NCBI GenBank assembly: GCA_019751475.1
Contig: JAIENH010000323.1
Coordinates: 1-6,800 of the forward strand
DNA: 6,800 nt
DNA from: Cyclobacteriaceae bacterium
Lineage (GTDB): Bacteria; Bacteroidota; Bacteroidia; Cytophagales; Cyclobacteriaceae
Direction: 5' to 3'
In this document: piece by piece, positions 1 through 5,739 of the stretch
Layout: each line of letters begins with the position of its first letter
Position numbering within the stretch: position 1 is the first letter of the stretch
Notes under the pieces: generated by a model
The model's database searches: none
The model's input: only the letters and a program-made list of their open reading frames with translations
What the model was told of the DNA's origin: nothing
Translations under genes and position numbers: made by a program

Positions 1-1
1 G

Positions 2-142
2 CGTGCACTGGTGACGATCAACACCGAAAACCGCGCACCTTTGAAGAAAGAAGGTCTGCTCACCCGCGATTCACGCATGGTGGAGCGCAAGAAGCCAGGC
101 CGCAGAAAGGCAAGAAGAAGATTCCAATTCAGCAAACGTTAA
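2..142 (+). CDS. rpsI: 30S ribosomal protein S9, C-terminal part (5' end outside window)
   Basis: The first bases read in frame as 46 codons ending in TAA. The C-terminus contains [20 protein letters not shown] and ends RRRFQFSKR, the highly conserved arginine/lysine-rich tail of ribosomal protein S9. In the family this tail reaches into the decoding centre of the 30S subunit and contacts P-site tRNA. Only the last third or so of the protein is present; the start lies upstream of the window. rpsB follows after 19 nt with no terminator, so the two are almost certainly co-transcribed, as in the usual Bacteroidetes rplM-rpsI-rpsB-tsf cluster (family knowledge; rplM is not visible). Identification is certain from the tail motif. 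Confidence 0.97.
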   Translation, partial: RALVTINTENRAPLKKEGLLTRDSRMVERKKPGRRKARRRFQFSKR

Positions 143-161
143 TCATTCGAATAGCAATAGC

Positions 162-923
162 ATGGCAGATAAAATGACAACCCAGGAATTGATGGAAGCC
201 GGTGTTCACTTCGGGCACCTTACCCGCAAGTGGGACCCACGGATGTCGGAGTACATTTTCATGGAGAACAATGGCATCCACATCATCGACCTGAATAAGA
301 CCCTCAAGTGCCTGGAGGAAGCAACTTTTGCTATTAAGAATATTGTGCGCTCGGGCCGCAAAATCATGCTCGTGGCCACCAAGAAGCAAGCCAAGGATAT
401 TATTGTAGAAGAGGCTACCCGTCTCAACATGCCGTTTGTAACAGAGCGTTGGTTAGGCGGTATGCTCACCAACTTTGCTACCATTCGCAAGTCGTTGAAG
501 AAGTTGGCGCAGATTGAGAAGTTGATGAAAGACGATGCGTTTAACAACCTGGCTAAGCGTGAGCGCCTCATGGTATCACGTGAGAAGGCGAAGTTGGAAA
601 AACTGTTGGGTGGTATTGCGGACTTGAACCGTTTGCCAGCCGCACTTTTCGTTATTGATGTGAAACGCGAGCACATTGCGGTAGCAGAAGCGCAGAAATT
701 GAATATCCCGGTGTTTGCAATGGTAGACACCAATTCAGATCCTTCTGATATTGATTTTCCGATCCCGGCCAATGATGATGCCTTCAAGTCGATTTCAATC
801 ATCACCAAGTACATTGGCAAGGCCATTGAAGAGGCTTTGATGGAGCGCAAGAAGGATAAAGAAGATGCCGGAATGAAGAAAGAGGAAGAGGAGAAACGCA
901 AAGTAGACGAGGCCGTAGCCTAA
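162..923 (+). CDS. rpsB: 30S ribosomal protein S2
   Basis: This 253-residue protein is a structural component of the 30S subunit, assembled late and needed for binding S1 and for translation initiation in well-studied bacteria. Visible S2 hallmarks are VHFGHLTRKWDPRM near residue 16, WLGGMLTNFATIRKSLKKL near residue 97, and LFVIDVKREHIAVAEAQKL followed by FAMVDTNSDPSDIDFPIPAN around residues 165-205. The last 25 residues are a highly charged Lys/Glu tail, a common variable extension. Length is normal for the family. The start at 162 gives MADKMTTQEL; a second ATG four codons on (174) is a possible alternative. There is no clear Shine-Dalgarno sequence, which is normal in Bacteroidetes. It lies between rpsI (19 nt upstream) and tsf (88 nt downstream), in the same operon. 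Confidence 0.98.
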   Translation: MADKMTTQELMEAGVHFGHLTRKWDPRMSEYIFMENNGIHIIDLNKTLKCLEEATFAIKNIVRSGRKIMLVATKKQAKDIIVEEATRLNMPFVTERWLGGMLTNFATIRKSLKKLAQIEKLMKDDAFNNLAKRERLMVSREKAKLEKLLGGIADLNRLPAALFVIDVKREHIAVAEAQKLNIPVFAMVDTNSDPSDIDFPIPANDDAFKSISIITKYIGKAIEEALMERKKDKEDAGMKKEEEEKRKVDEAVA

Positions 924-946
924 AAACAATTCAAAATTTAAAATCC

Positions 947-995
947 AAAATTCAAGATTTAGGGTTTCAATTTTGAACCTTGAATCTTGAATTTT
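947..995. repeat. AU-rich hairpin in the rpsB-tsf intergenic region
   Basis: The two arms AAAATTCAAGATT (947-959) and AATCTTGAATTTT (983-995) are perfect 13-bp inverted repeats. Pairing continues inward, with some G-U and G-T wobbles, to 967/975, giving a stem of about 21 bp around a 7-nt loop (968-974). Flanking bases 928-946 repeat similar words (ATTCAAAATTTAAAATCC). In the transcript this would form a long weak hairpin followed by U residues, between two genes whose products are needed in different amounts. It may lower read-through into tsf or protect an mRNA end. Equally it may be only a small dispersed intergenic palindrome. Structure is seen directly; function is inferred. Confidence 0.6.
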
Positions 996-1011
996 TTAAT
1001 TTAATAAATGT

Positions 1012-1851
1012 ATGATTTCTGCACAAGATGTAAATAAGCTGCGCACCATGACCGGTGCCGGCATGATGGATTGTAAGAAAGCCCTCACGGAGGCAGATGG
1101 CGATTTTGAAAAAGCTATCGAGATCTTAAGAAAGAAAGGACAGAAAGTCTCTGCTTCCCGTTCGGATAAAGAAGCCAAAGAAGGGTCTGTATTTATCAAA
1201 GTTTCTGACGATAAGAAAGAGGCCGTGTTGATCGCTTTGAATTGTGAGACGGACTTCGTGGCAAAGAATGATGAGTTTCAAAACCTGGGCAAGTTGATTG
1301 CCGATACCGCTTTCGCGAAAAAGCCGTCTACGAAAGAAGCGCTGTTAAACGAAAAGGCCGGTGCTCTTACCTTGACAGAAAAGATTACCGAGTTGGTCGG
1401 AAAGATTGGGGAGAAGCTCGAAGTAAGCGAGTATGTACACATGAAGGGTGAGACTGTGGTGCCTTACATTCATGCAGGTAGCAAGCTGGGCGTATTGGTG
1501 TCGCTCAAAGGAGTGAATGGCAAAGATGTGACCCCGATGGTTATCGGGGCGGGCAAAGATGTGGGTATGCAGATCGCTGCTATGAACCCGGTAGCGGTGG
1601 ATGAAAAATCTGTAGACAAGTCGGTGATTGAGAAGGAACTTGAGATTGCCAAGGCGCAGATATTAGCTGAAGGCAAACCAGAGAATATGGTAGAGAAAAT
1701 TGCGCAAGGCAAGCTGCAGAAGTTTTACAAAGAGAGCACACTGGTGCACCAGATTTTTGTGAAAGACAACAGCAAGACCGTTGCTCAATATTTGGACAGT
1801 GTAACCAAAGGCCTTACGGTAGCTGAGTTTAAGCGCGTGGCTATCGGATAA
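1012..1851 (+). CDS. tsf: Translation elongation factor Ts
   Basis: EF-Ts is the cytoplasmic guanine-nucleotide exchange factor that regenerates EF-Tu-GTP from EF-Tu-GDP. The 279-residue protein starts with the UBA-like N-terminal domain (residues about 4-40), containing the signature LRTMTGAGMMDCKKALTEA at 10-28. The second signature, CETDFVAKNDEF, lies at 78-89; its TDFVAKN core is the part that contacts EF-Tu. The dimerisation/core domains follow, with YIHAGSKLGVLVSL and VGMQIAAMNP, and an EF-Tu-binding C-terminal segment containing LVHQIFVKDNSKTVAQYL. Length is standard. The ATG at 1012 is chosen because MISAQDVNKLR aligns with known N-termini; an ATG at 1008 is in another frame. It is the last gene of the ribosomal operon and is followed by a strong terminator. 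Confidence 0.98.
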   Translation: MISAQDVNKLRTMTGAGMMDCKKALTEADGDFEKAIEILRKKGQKVSASRSDKEAKEGSVFIKVSDDKKEAVLIALNCETDFVAKNDEFQNLGKLIADTAFAKKPSTKEALLNEKAGALTLTEKITELVGKIGEKLEVSEYVHMKGETVVPYIHAGSKLGVLVSLKGVNGKDVTPMVIGAGKDVGMQIAAMNPVAVDEKSVDKSVIEKELEIAKAQILAEGKPENMVEKIAQGKLQKFYKESTLVHQIFVKDNSKTVAQYLDSVTKGLTVAEFKRVAIG

Positions 1852-1888
1852 ACTTTGATTGATAATCGTTTCTCTTCAATGAGATTCA

Positions 1889-1921
1889 AACAAAAAAGGA
1901 GCGAAGAGCTCCTTTTTTGTT
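1889..1921. terminator. Bidirectional intrinsic terminator
   Basis: A perfect 14-bp inverted repeat pairs 1889-1902 with 1908-1921 around the loop GAAGA. The core GGAGC/GCTCC is flanked by A6 (1892-1897) and T6 (1913-1918), so either strand gives a G/C stem followed by a U tract. It sits 37 nt after the tsf stop and 9 nt beyond the end of the convergent minus-strand gene, so it can serve both operons. Confidence 0.93.
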
Positions 1922-1930
1922 GAGGTCTGA

Positions 1931-2236
1931 TCAAGCTCGTTCTCTTCCCAATGGAAACAAAAAAGCGCAAAAGACAAGTAACCCTGACGTCCAGGTGAAG
2001 AGTGCCACCGAAGTGCCATGCCGTAAGGCGACTAAGGTTTGTTGAGATGCTTCAAGATCATCAAATATTGACATTAGCCCAAGCATAGCTGCAAAGCCTG
2101 CCCAACCCAGTAATAGTAGGATGGCGTGCTTCTTTAAATCGCTCCAACTGAATTGTTCTGATGCTTTCTTAAACAAGTGAAGGATCATAATGAGGACTCC
2201 GACACTGGCAACTATAAGAAATATCAGTTGGATCAT
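1931..2236 (-). CDS. Small three-helix membrane protein, possible short ExbB/TolQ-like paralogue
   Basis: I do not recognise this 101-residue protein as a named family. It has three predicted membrane segments (about residues 2-22, 38-58 and 74-96) with a short charged loop after the first. The middle helix and its exit, LGWAGFAAMLGLMSIFDDLE, resemble the upstream neighbour's LAWGTFSTIIGLFEAFDAIE in spacing, Gly/Ala pattern and following acidic residues. This suggests a diverged relative in the MotA/TolQ/ExbB fold. The gene begins 7 nt after the neighbour's stop and is surely in the same operon. Its end lies just before the bidirectional terminator. It lacks the long cytoplasmic domain of true ExbB/MotA, and no ExbD/TolR partner is in the window. 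The ORF and topology are well supported; the family link is tentative. Confidence 0.72.
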   Translation of the reverse strand: MIQLIFLIVASVGVLIMILHLFKKASEQFSWSDLKKHAILLLLGWAGFAAMLGLMSIFDDLEASQQTLVALRHGTSVALFTWTSGLLVFCAFLFPLGRERA

Positions 2237-2243
2237 AACATTA

Positions 2244-2669
2244 CTACGCTGTTTTACTAGTGCTGATGAATTTGAGAATGATGTATGAAAGAAGTGATAT
2301 GCAGTAAATTATCAGTCCGTAGAGCACGGTAATGATAGCCACCTTAAGTCCTCCGCAAATTATAGGAAGGCCCCAGACCACATCGGGTGATCCTTCAATA
2401 GCATCAAATGCCTCGAAGAGGCCAATAATAGTGGAGAAGGTGCCCCAGGCGAGTGCGAGCCTGCCTAGCTGCTTGATTGTCTCCAGCCAGATGGGTTGGA
2501 TGGATTTTTTTTGTACCGCGGAAAAAATCACAAAACCAAGTAAACCGATAATGATCAAAAAAATGATCGAAAGAGGTGCCATGAAAGTCATGCCACCTTC
2601 CACGTGTAATGAGTAAAATGTACTTGCGAGCATACTGGTAAAGTTTAAGGTTAGTTTTTGTTCCGGCAA
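2244..2669 (-). CDS. MotA/TolQ/ExbB proton channel family-like small membrane protein
   Basis: The 141-residue product has three predicted membrane helices at about residues 29-49, 70-88 and 108-133. The segment LALAWGTFSTIIGLFEAFDA followed by GGLKVAIITVLYGLIIYCIS matches the pattern of the last two helices of MotA/TolQ/ExbB proteins, which form proton-conducting stator pentamers with an ExbD/TolR/MotB partner in the inner membrane. At 141 residues it is short for ExbB (usually over 200) and resembles the compact Bacteroidetes members. The longest frame uses a TTG start at 2669. An ATG at 2633 would give 129 residues and still keep all helices, so the start is uncertain. It is the first gene of a two-gene operon with the 101-residue protein, divergent from the kinase gene. 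No ExbD-like partner is nearby, so the energised process is unknown. Confidence 0.8.
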   Translation of the reverse strand: MPEQKLTLNFTSMLASTFYSLHVEGGMTFMAPLSIIFLIIIGLLGFVIFSAVQKKSIQPIWLETIKQLGRLALAWGTFSTIIGLFEAFDAIEGSPDVVWGLPIICGGLKVAIITVLYGLIIYCISLLSYIILKFISTSKTA

Positions 2670-2853
2670 GCTTACGCCCGAATTCTAACCTAAATAAAAA
2701 AAGATGACCAAATGGAAGTGATACAGGTGATACACATCAGTTGCGAAGGGATATGGCGAAAAGGTGTCTTAAATTGTCGAAAGGTATTGTTTAGCTGGCC
2801 TTGACCTCAATTTTGAAACATGACCGTAGGAATTTTCATAATTATGCAAAAGG
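2670..2853. promoter_or_regulatory. Divergent intergenic promoter region
   Basis: These 184 bases separate the minus-strand ExbB-like operon from the plus-strand kinase operon and must hold promoters for both. No exact Bacteroidetes -7 box (TAnnTTTG) is visible. On the minus strand TCCATTTG (2709-2716) is one mismatch from it, about 40 nt before the TTG start. On the plus strand TAATTATG (2839-2846) is also one mismatch away but lies only 8 nt before the kinase start. No small ORF or strong hairpin was seen. Confidence 0.35.
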
Positions 2854-3903
2854 ATGGACCAGCAAGTAAAGTTTATCGATGCGATTTTTAGCCGACAGCG
2901 GTGGCTGGTGCACGTTCTCTTTTGGGTGGCTGTGTTGGTTTTCTATGTAGCTTTCTTTGGTCGTAAGAACAGCAACTATGTGCATACATTTTTCTTTGTA
3001 AGCTTGCTTATGCCGGTCACGATTGGTGCCACTTATTTTTTGAATTATTACTTGTTGCCGCATTACCTGATGAGGGGCCGCTACGGCTTCTTTTTCCTGT
3101 ATTTCGTATATGCGTTGGTGGGTTCGCTTTTTCTGGAGATGATGATTGCTATGCTCACGTTCATCGTGATGGCGGGTACGAATATTCGAGACATGAGCCC
3201 CGCCTCGATAGACCTTTTCTTCATGTTAGCTTCTTTATTGTTGGTAATTTTTTTGGCCGGGGCCATTAAGTTATTACTTCATTGGAGACAATCAAAAGAA
3301 GACTACCAGGCGCTGATGCTTGAAAAAGTAGATGCTGAACTTCGATTTCTTAAAACTCAACTCAATCCGCATTTTCTTTTCAATACCTTGAATAACCTCT
3401 ATTACCTGGCGCAGCAAAAATCAGAAAAGACACCGCAGGCTATCCTTGCTCTTAGTGAAATATTGGATTACGTACTTCATTCCGGCAAGGTCATGTTGGT
3501 GCCGCTGGAGAAGGAATTGGAGCAGGTTACAAACTATCTTGCATTGGAATTGCTTCGCTACGAAGACCGTGTAACGGTAGAAACGAATGTGATGGGAGAT
3601 GTAAACTCCTGCCAGTTGCCACCCATGATGCTGATTACGCTACTGGAAAATGCCTTCAAGCATGGAGTGATGAATAACACCGGTAAGACATGGATTAAAT
3701 TGGACATTGCAGCAGAACCGAAAGCATTACAAATTAATGTCAGCAATAGTTGTTCGCATAACCCGCACGAAGGCAAAGGCATCGGACTTCAAAATTTAAG
3801 GAACCAATTGAATCTGCTTTACCCATCAGGTTATTCATTATCGTTGGACAATAGCAATCCGGCAGAATTTTCTGTCTCCTTAACGCTTCCTGCCGCACTA
3901 TGA
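2854..3903 (+). CDS. LytS-type membrane sensor histidine kinase
   Basis: The 349-residue protein has an N-terminal membrane region of four predicted helices (about residues 17-35, 44-66, 78-105 and 120-143). A short linker follows, then a His_kinase domain of the LytS/YehU class. The motif LKTQLNPHFLFNTLNNLYYL contains the likely phospho-acceptor His173. The ATP-binding region shows the N-box LLENAFKHG (Asn266, His270) and the G-box GKGIGLQNLRNQL (307-319). No PAS, HAMP or extracellular sensor domain is visible, so the signal is probably sensed by the membrane part. Its stop overlaps the next start as ATGA (3900-3903), meaning translational coupling to the response regulator. The ATG at 2854 is the only sensible start. 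In the family such kinases phosphorylate LytTR regulators; the signal here is unknown. Confidence 0.95.
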   Translation: MDQQVKFIDAIFSRQRWLVHVLFWVAVLVFYVAFFGRKNSNYVHTFFFVSLLMPVTIGATYFLNYYLLPHYLMRGRYGFFFLYFVYALVGSLFLEMMIAMLTFIVMAGTNIRDMSPASIDLFFMLASLLLVIFLAGAIKLLLHWRQSKEDYQALMLEKVDAELRFLKTQLNPHFLFNTLNNLYYLAQQKSEKTPQAILALSEILDYVLHSGKVMLVPLEKELEQVTNYLALELLRYEDRVTVETNVMGDVNSCQLPPMMLITLLENAFKHGVMNNTGKTWIKLDIAAEPKALQINVSNSCSHNPHEGKGIGLQNLRNQLNLLYPSGYSLSLDNSNPAEFSVSLTLPAAL

Positions 3904-4610
3904 AATTTACGTGCTTAGTTGTGGATGATGAGCCGCTTGCGCGAAAGTTGTTGATATCTTATTTGTCAAAACTTGAGGGCCTGGAATTGCAAGGCGAATG
4001 TGCGGATGCTCTGGAAGCAGGCCGGGTGCTTCGGGAGAAGCCGGTTGATCTTGTTTTTCTTGATATCCAAATGCCGCAAATCAATGGCTTGCAATTTGTG
4101 CGCACACTAAAAGATCCGCCTTCCATTATTCTTACTACCGCCTATCGCGACTTTGCCCCAGAGGCATTTGACTTGGAGGTGCTGGATTATCTTCTCAAGC
4201 CCATCTCATTTGAGCGGTTTGTAAAATCTGTCAATAAGTTTTTTGATCGACAGGCAATCGGGAAATCTGCGATGCCACAACCAAAGGAGGGCGCATCTTT
4301 TATTTATCTGAAGGCCGACAGAAAAAGCCACAAAGTATTTTTGGAAGACATCCTCTACATCGAAAGCTTGGATGACTATGTGAAGGTGCACCTGAAAGGA
4401 ACCACGCTCGTTACCAGGGAAAACATTTCGTCCTTTGAAGCGACCCTTCCGTCACCGCAGTTCGTGCGCATCCATCGTTCCTTCATAGTCAATGCCAAGT
4501 GTATTTCCACTGTATCTGCCGAGAGTGTGGAAGTACATGGAAAGGAACTGCCCTTTGGGCGGGCCTTCAAAAAATCCGCGCAAGCGTTGCTGGCTGTGAA
4601 AGGCGGTTAG
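3900..4610 (+). CDS. LytTR-family response regulator
   Basis: The 236-residue protein combines a receiver domain (residues about 3-118) with a C-terminal LytTR DNA-binding domain (about 133-230). Receiver landmarks are the acidic pair at Asp9-Asp10 in VVDDEPLAR, the phospho-acceptor Asp55 in LVFLDIQMP, Thr79/Thr80 in ILTTAY and Lys100 in DYLLKPISFERF. The LytTR part shows FIYLKADRKSHKV, ILYIESLDDYVKVHL and FVRIHRSFIVNAKCI, then FGRAFKK near the end. Phosphorylation by the upstream kinase would be expected to promote binding to LytTR direct repeats at target promoters. The start overlaps the kinase stop by 4 nt. The target is not evident from neighbours. No terminator was found directly after it. 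Confidence 0.96.
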   Translation: MKFTCLVVDDEPLARKLLISYLSKLEGLELQGECADALEAGRVLREKPVDLVFLDIQMPQINGLQFVRTLKDPPSIILTTAYRDFAPEAFDLEVLDYLLKPISFERFVKSVNKFFDRQAIGKSAMPQPKEGASFIYLKADRKSHKVFLEDILYIESLDDYVKVHLKGTTLVTRENISSFEATLPSPQFVRIHRSFIVNAKCISTVSAESVEVHGKELPFGRAFKKSAQALLAVKGG

Positions 4611-4769
4611 TAATGCTAGCTATTTTGATGAAACTTATGAACGGAAATTGGATCAACAGATAGGCATTGAAGAGCTGACCGCTGTAGTTATGAAGTTCCA
4701 TTTGCTACACTAAAACAAGTGCTAAACCCACATGAAATTATTATCTTTGCAGGGATCAAATCAGGCACT
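4611..4769 (+). other. Intergenic stretch with a short open coding-like fragment
   Basis: This 159-base gap runs from the regulator stop to the antitoxin start. From 4609 to 4710 one frame stays open and then meets TAA at 4711-4713. It includes SYFDETYERKLDQQIGIEEL and ends FHLLH, a composition like real protein, but it has no start codon until a Met near its end. It may be a worn 3' fragment of a lost gene. The antitoxin promoter occupies the downstream part. No terminator for the kinase operon was recognised. Confidence 0.3.
4742..4749 (+). promoter_or_regulatory. Bacteroidetes-type -7 promoter element of the toxin-antitoxin operon
   Basis: TATCTTTG matches the Bacteroidetes -7 consensus TAnnTTTG exactly and is followed by CAG, placing a likely transcript start near 4755. 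The -33 position has no good TTTG. The element lies downstream of a possible GTG start at 4719 but upstream of the ATG at 4770, so it decides the antitoxin start in favour of 4770. Confidence 0.65.
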
Positions 4770-5009
4770 ATGGATATAGCAGTAAAGAAGATAGAGATTA
4801 TTGAATGGCTGACCAAAGTACAGGACAAAACAGTGATTAAGAAGGTTGAGACCTTGAAAAATCAATCCATCAAAAGTTCGTACGAATCCAAGTTGAAGCC
4901 AATGAGTTCAAAGGCGTACAAGGCTATGCTAGAGAAGTCGGAAGACGATTATAAGCAAGGCAGGGCAATAAGCCAGAAGGCCTTGGAAAAGGAATCAGGA
5001 AACTGGTAA
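4770..5009 (+). CDS. Antitoxin of a RelE/ParE-type toxin-antitoxin module
   Basis: The 79-residue product begins MDIAVKKIEIIEWLTKVQDK and ends ISQKALEKESGNW. Both ends resemble a family of small Bacteroidetes antitoxins paired with RelE/ParE toxins. Such proteins usually bind and neutralise the toxin through the C-terminal half and may repress their own promoter through the N-terminal half. A longer frame from GTG at 4719 exists, but it would start upstream of the likely -7 box, so the ATG at 4770 is chosen. The stop overlaps the toxin start by one base (TAATG), the usual coupled order of antitoxin first. The middle segment (residues 31-60) is lysine- and serine-rich and probably flexible. 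The pairing makes the role secure; the exact antitoxin family is inferred. Confidence 0.87.
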   Translation: MDIAVKKIEIIEWLTKVQDKTVIKKVETLKNQSIKSSYESKLKPMSSKAYKAMLEKSEDDYKQGRAISQKALEKESGNW

Positions 5010-5317
5010 TGATGAAAGTTATCTGGACCGAGTTGGCTAAGTCCCAATTGAAAGAAGCCTGTCAATATTACAAGGAAATAGCAAGTGCCAAAGTAGCGAC
5101 ATCAATTAGATTAAAAGTTTACGAAAAGACACGGAAACTCTCCCGCTTCCCAGAGATTGGCCAAAAAGAAAGCAATCCGTTAGTGGCCTCTATGGATTAT
5201 CGCTATCTGGTGTCGGGCAATTATAAAATTGTTTACAGGATCATCCAAGAAGAAAAGACCGTATTGATTGCGGCAGTGTTCGATACTCGCCAAGATCCTG
5301 ACGACCTTCTGGTGTAA
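5009..5317 (+). CDS. RelE/ParE family toxin
   Basis: The 102-residue basic protein shows the RelE/ParE superfamily layout. An N-terminal strand (MKVIWTELAKSQLKE) leads to a helical hairpin up to about residue 46. Then come FPEIGQKES and the C-terminal strands YRYLVSGNYKIVYRI and VLIAAVFDTRQDPDDL. The YRYL..GNYKIVYR block and final DTRQDP are characteristic of the chromosomal toxins of this group. RelE members cleave mRNA on the ribosome and ParE members poison DNA gyrase; which applies cannot be told from sequence. Two start codons are adjacent (5009 and 5012); either gives the same protein apart from one Met. It is translationally coupled to the antitoxin. Confidence 0.92.
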   Translation: MMKVIWTELAKSQLKEACQYYKEIASAKVATSIRLKVYEKTRKLSRFPEIGQKESNPLVASMDYRYLVSGNYKIVYRIIQEEKTVLIAAVFDTRQDPDDLLV

Positions 5318-5357
5318 CTCGATATAGTTCATCGCGAGACTATTATTCAAAACGAAA

Positions 5358-5394
5358 GGCTATCTTGAGTTAGAGATCATCGAATAACAAATGC
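5358..5394 (+). repeat. Direct repeat copy 1 (37 bp)
   Basis: GGCTATCTTGAGTTAGAGAT starts a 37-bp unit repeated 55 bp downstream with 32 of 37 bases identical. In frame it reads KGYLELEIIE followed by TAA, as if it were the last codons of a gene. The open frame upstream goes back only to a stop at 5325. Confidence 0.8.
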
Positions 5395-5412
5395 GCGCCA
5401 GCGGTGAGAAAT

Positions 5413-5449
5413 GGCTATCTTGAGTTGGAAATCGTCCAATGACAAATGC
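5413..5449 (+). repeat. Direct repeat copy 2 (37 bp)
   Basis: This copy reads NGYLELEIVQ followed by TGA. The five differences from copy 1 are two silent third-position changes, two first-position changes and one stop-to-stop change (TAA/TGA), a pattern suggesting descent from a coding end. The copy runs into the left arm of the palindrome at 5429-5499. Confidence 0.8.
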
Positions 5450-5499
5450 AGCCGTGATTGCAAACATGCCCCCGCATAGCGGTTATTACCGGACGATTT
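5429..5499. repeat. Interrupted palindrome, attC-like in shape
   Basis: AAATCGTCC (5429-5437) pairs perfectly with GGACGATTT (5491-5499). Next AATGAC (5438-5443) pairs with GTTATT (5482-5487) with one G-T wobble and a three-base bulge, then ATGC (5446-5449) pairs with GCAT (5474-5477) after unpaired AA/AGCG. The result is a folded single strand of about 71 nt with two paired blocks, an internal loop and a variable tip. This shape recalls integron attC sites, but the R' box consensus GTTRRRY is not met and no integrase is visible. It could also be a REP-like element or an RNA hairpin. Confidence 0.5.
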
Positions 5500-5559
5500 T
5501 TAACAACTTAAAAAACGACTTTGGGAAAGTACATTTTGCAAACCGAAATTACTCAATAG

Positions 5560-5739
5560 ATGATAAAAAAAAGTCGGTTACCCTTGTGGACAAAAAATGT
5601 ATTATACGTAGGAATTGTTCTAATTTCTATTGAGAAGATTTTTTTTAAGGAGAATCTTAGTCAAGAATTCAATAACTATTTGACTGGGTTATTGATAGTT
5701 TTTCTTTTGGTAACAGCCTTTTTGGAACTAAAAAAATAA
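5560..5739 (+). CDS. Small two-helix membrane protein (59 aa), unrecognised
   Basis: An ATG directly after an in-frame TAG opens a 59-codon frame. The product starts MIKKSRLPLWTKN and has two predicted membrane helices, about residues 14-30 (VLYVGIVLISIEKIFF) and 41-57 (LTGLLIVFLLVTAFLEL), separated by a polar KENLSQEFNNY loop. It ends with ELKK. A positively charged start, clean helix boundaries and charged end argue for a real protein, although it is shorter than most gene-calling cut-offs. It is AT-rich compared with the ribosomal and MATE genes, suggesting recent acquisition. The next frame continues in phase right after the TAA stop, so it may instead be the first half of a broken four-helix protein. 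No function can be named. Confidence 0.5.
   Translation: MIKKSRLPLWTKNVLYVGIVLISIEKIFFKENLSQEFNNYLTGLLIVFLLVTAFLELKK

Larger units (their letters stand above)
5318..5559. other. Gene-poor accessory spacer with repeats and palindrome
   Basis: This 242-base stretch holds no convincing gene. It contains the two diverged direct repeats at 5358-5394 and 5413-5449 and the interrupted palindrome 5429-5499. The 64-codon frame starting at 5439 begins inside the second repeat and overlaps the 59-codon ORF at 5560; it does not look like a real protein. No promoter matching TAnnTTTG exactly was seen before 5560. Confidence 0.5.

Noticed and set aside
206..901. 231-codon minus-strand frame opposite rpsB
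   Set aside because: It is the antisense of the certain S2 gene, with serine-rich composition typical of a shadow frame.
2332..2616. 94-codon plus-strand frame opposite the ExbB-like gene
   Set aside because: Its product has low-complexity Pro/Ser character and no family pattern, while the opposite strand encodes clear membrane helices.
4719..4769. GTG-initiated extension of the antitoxin
   Set aside because: The likely -7 promoter box at 4742-4749 lies inside it, and the residues from the ATG at 4770 match known antitoxin N-termini.
5358..5449. CRISPR array
   Set aside because: Only two diverged copies with an 18-bp gap are present, and there are no cas genes; the copies look coding-derived.
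5439..5633. 64-codon plus-strand frame starting in the second repeat
   Set aside because: It starts within repeat/palindrome DNA, lacks domain-like pattern and overlaps the better 59-codon membrane ORF in another frame.
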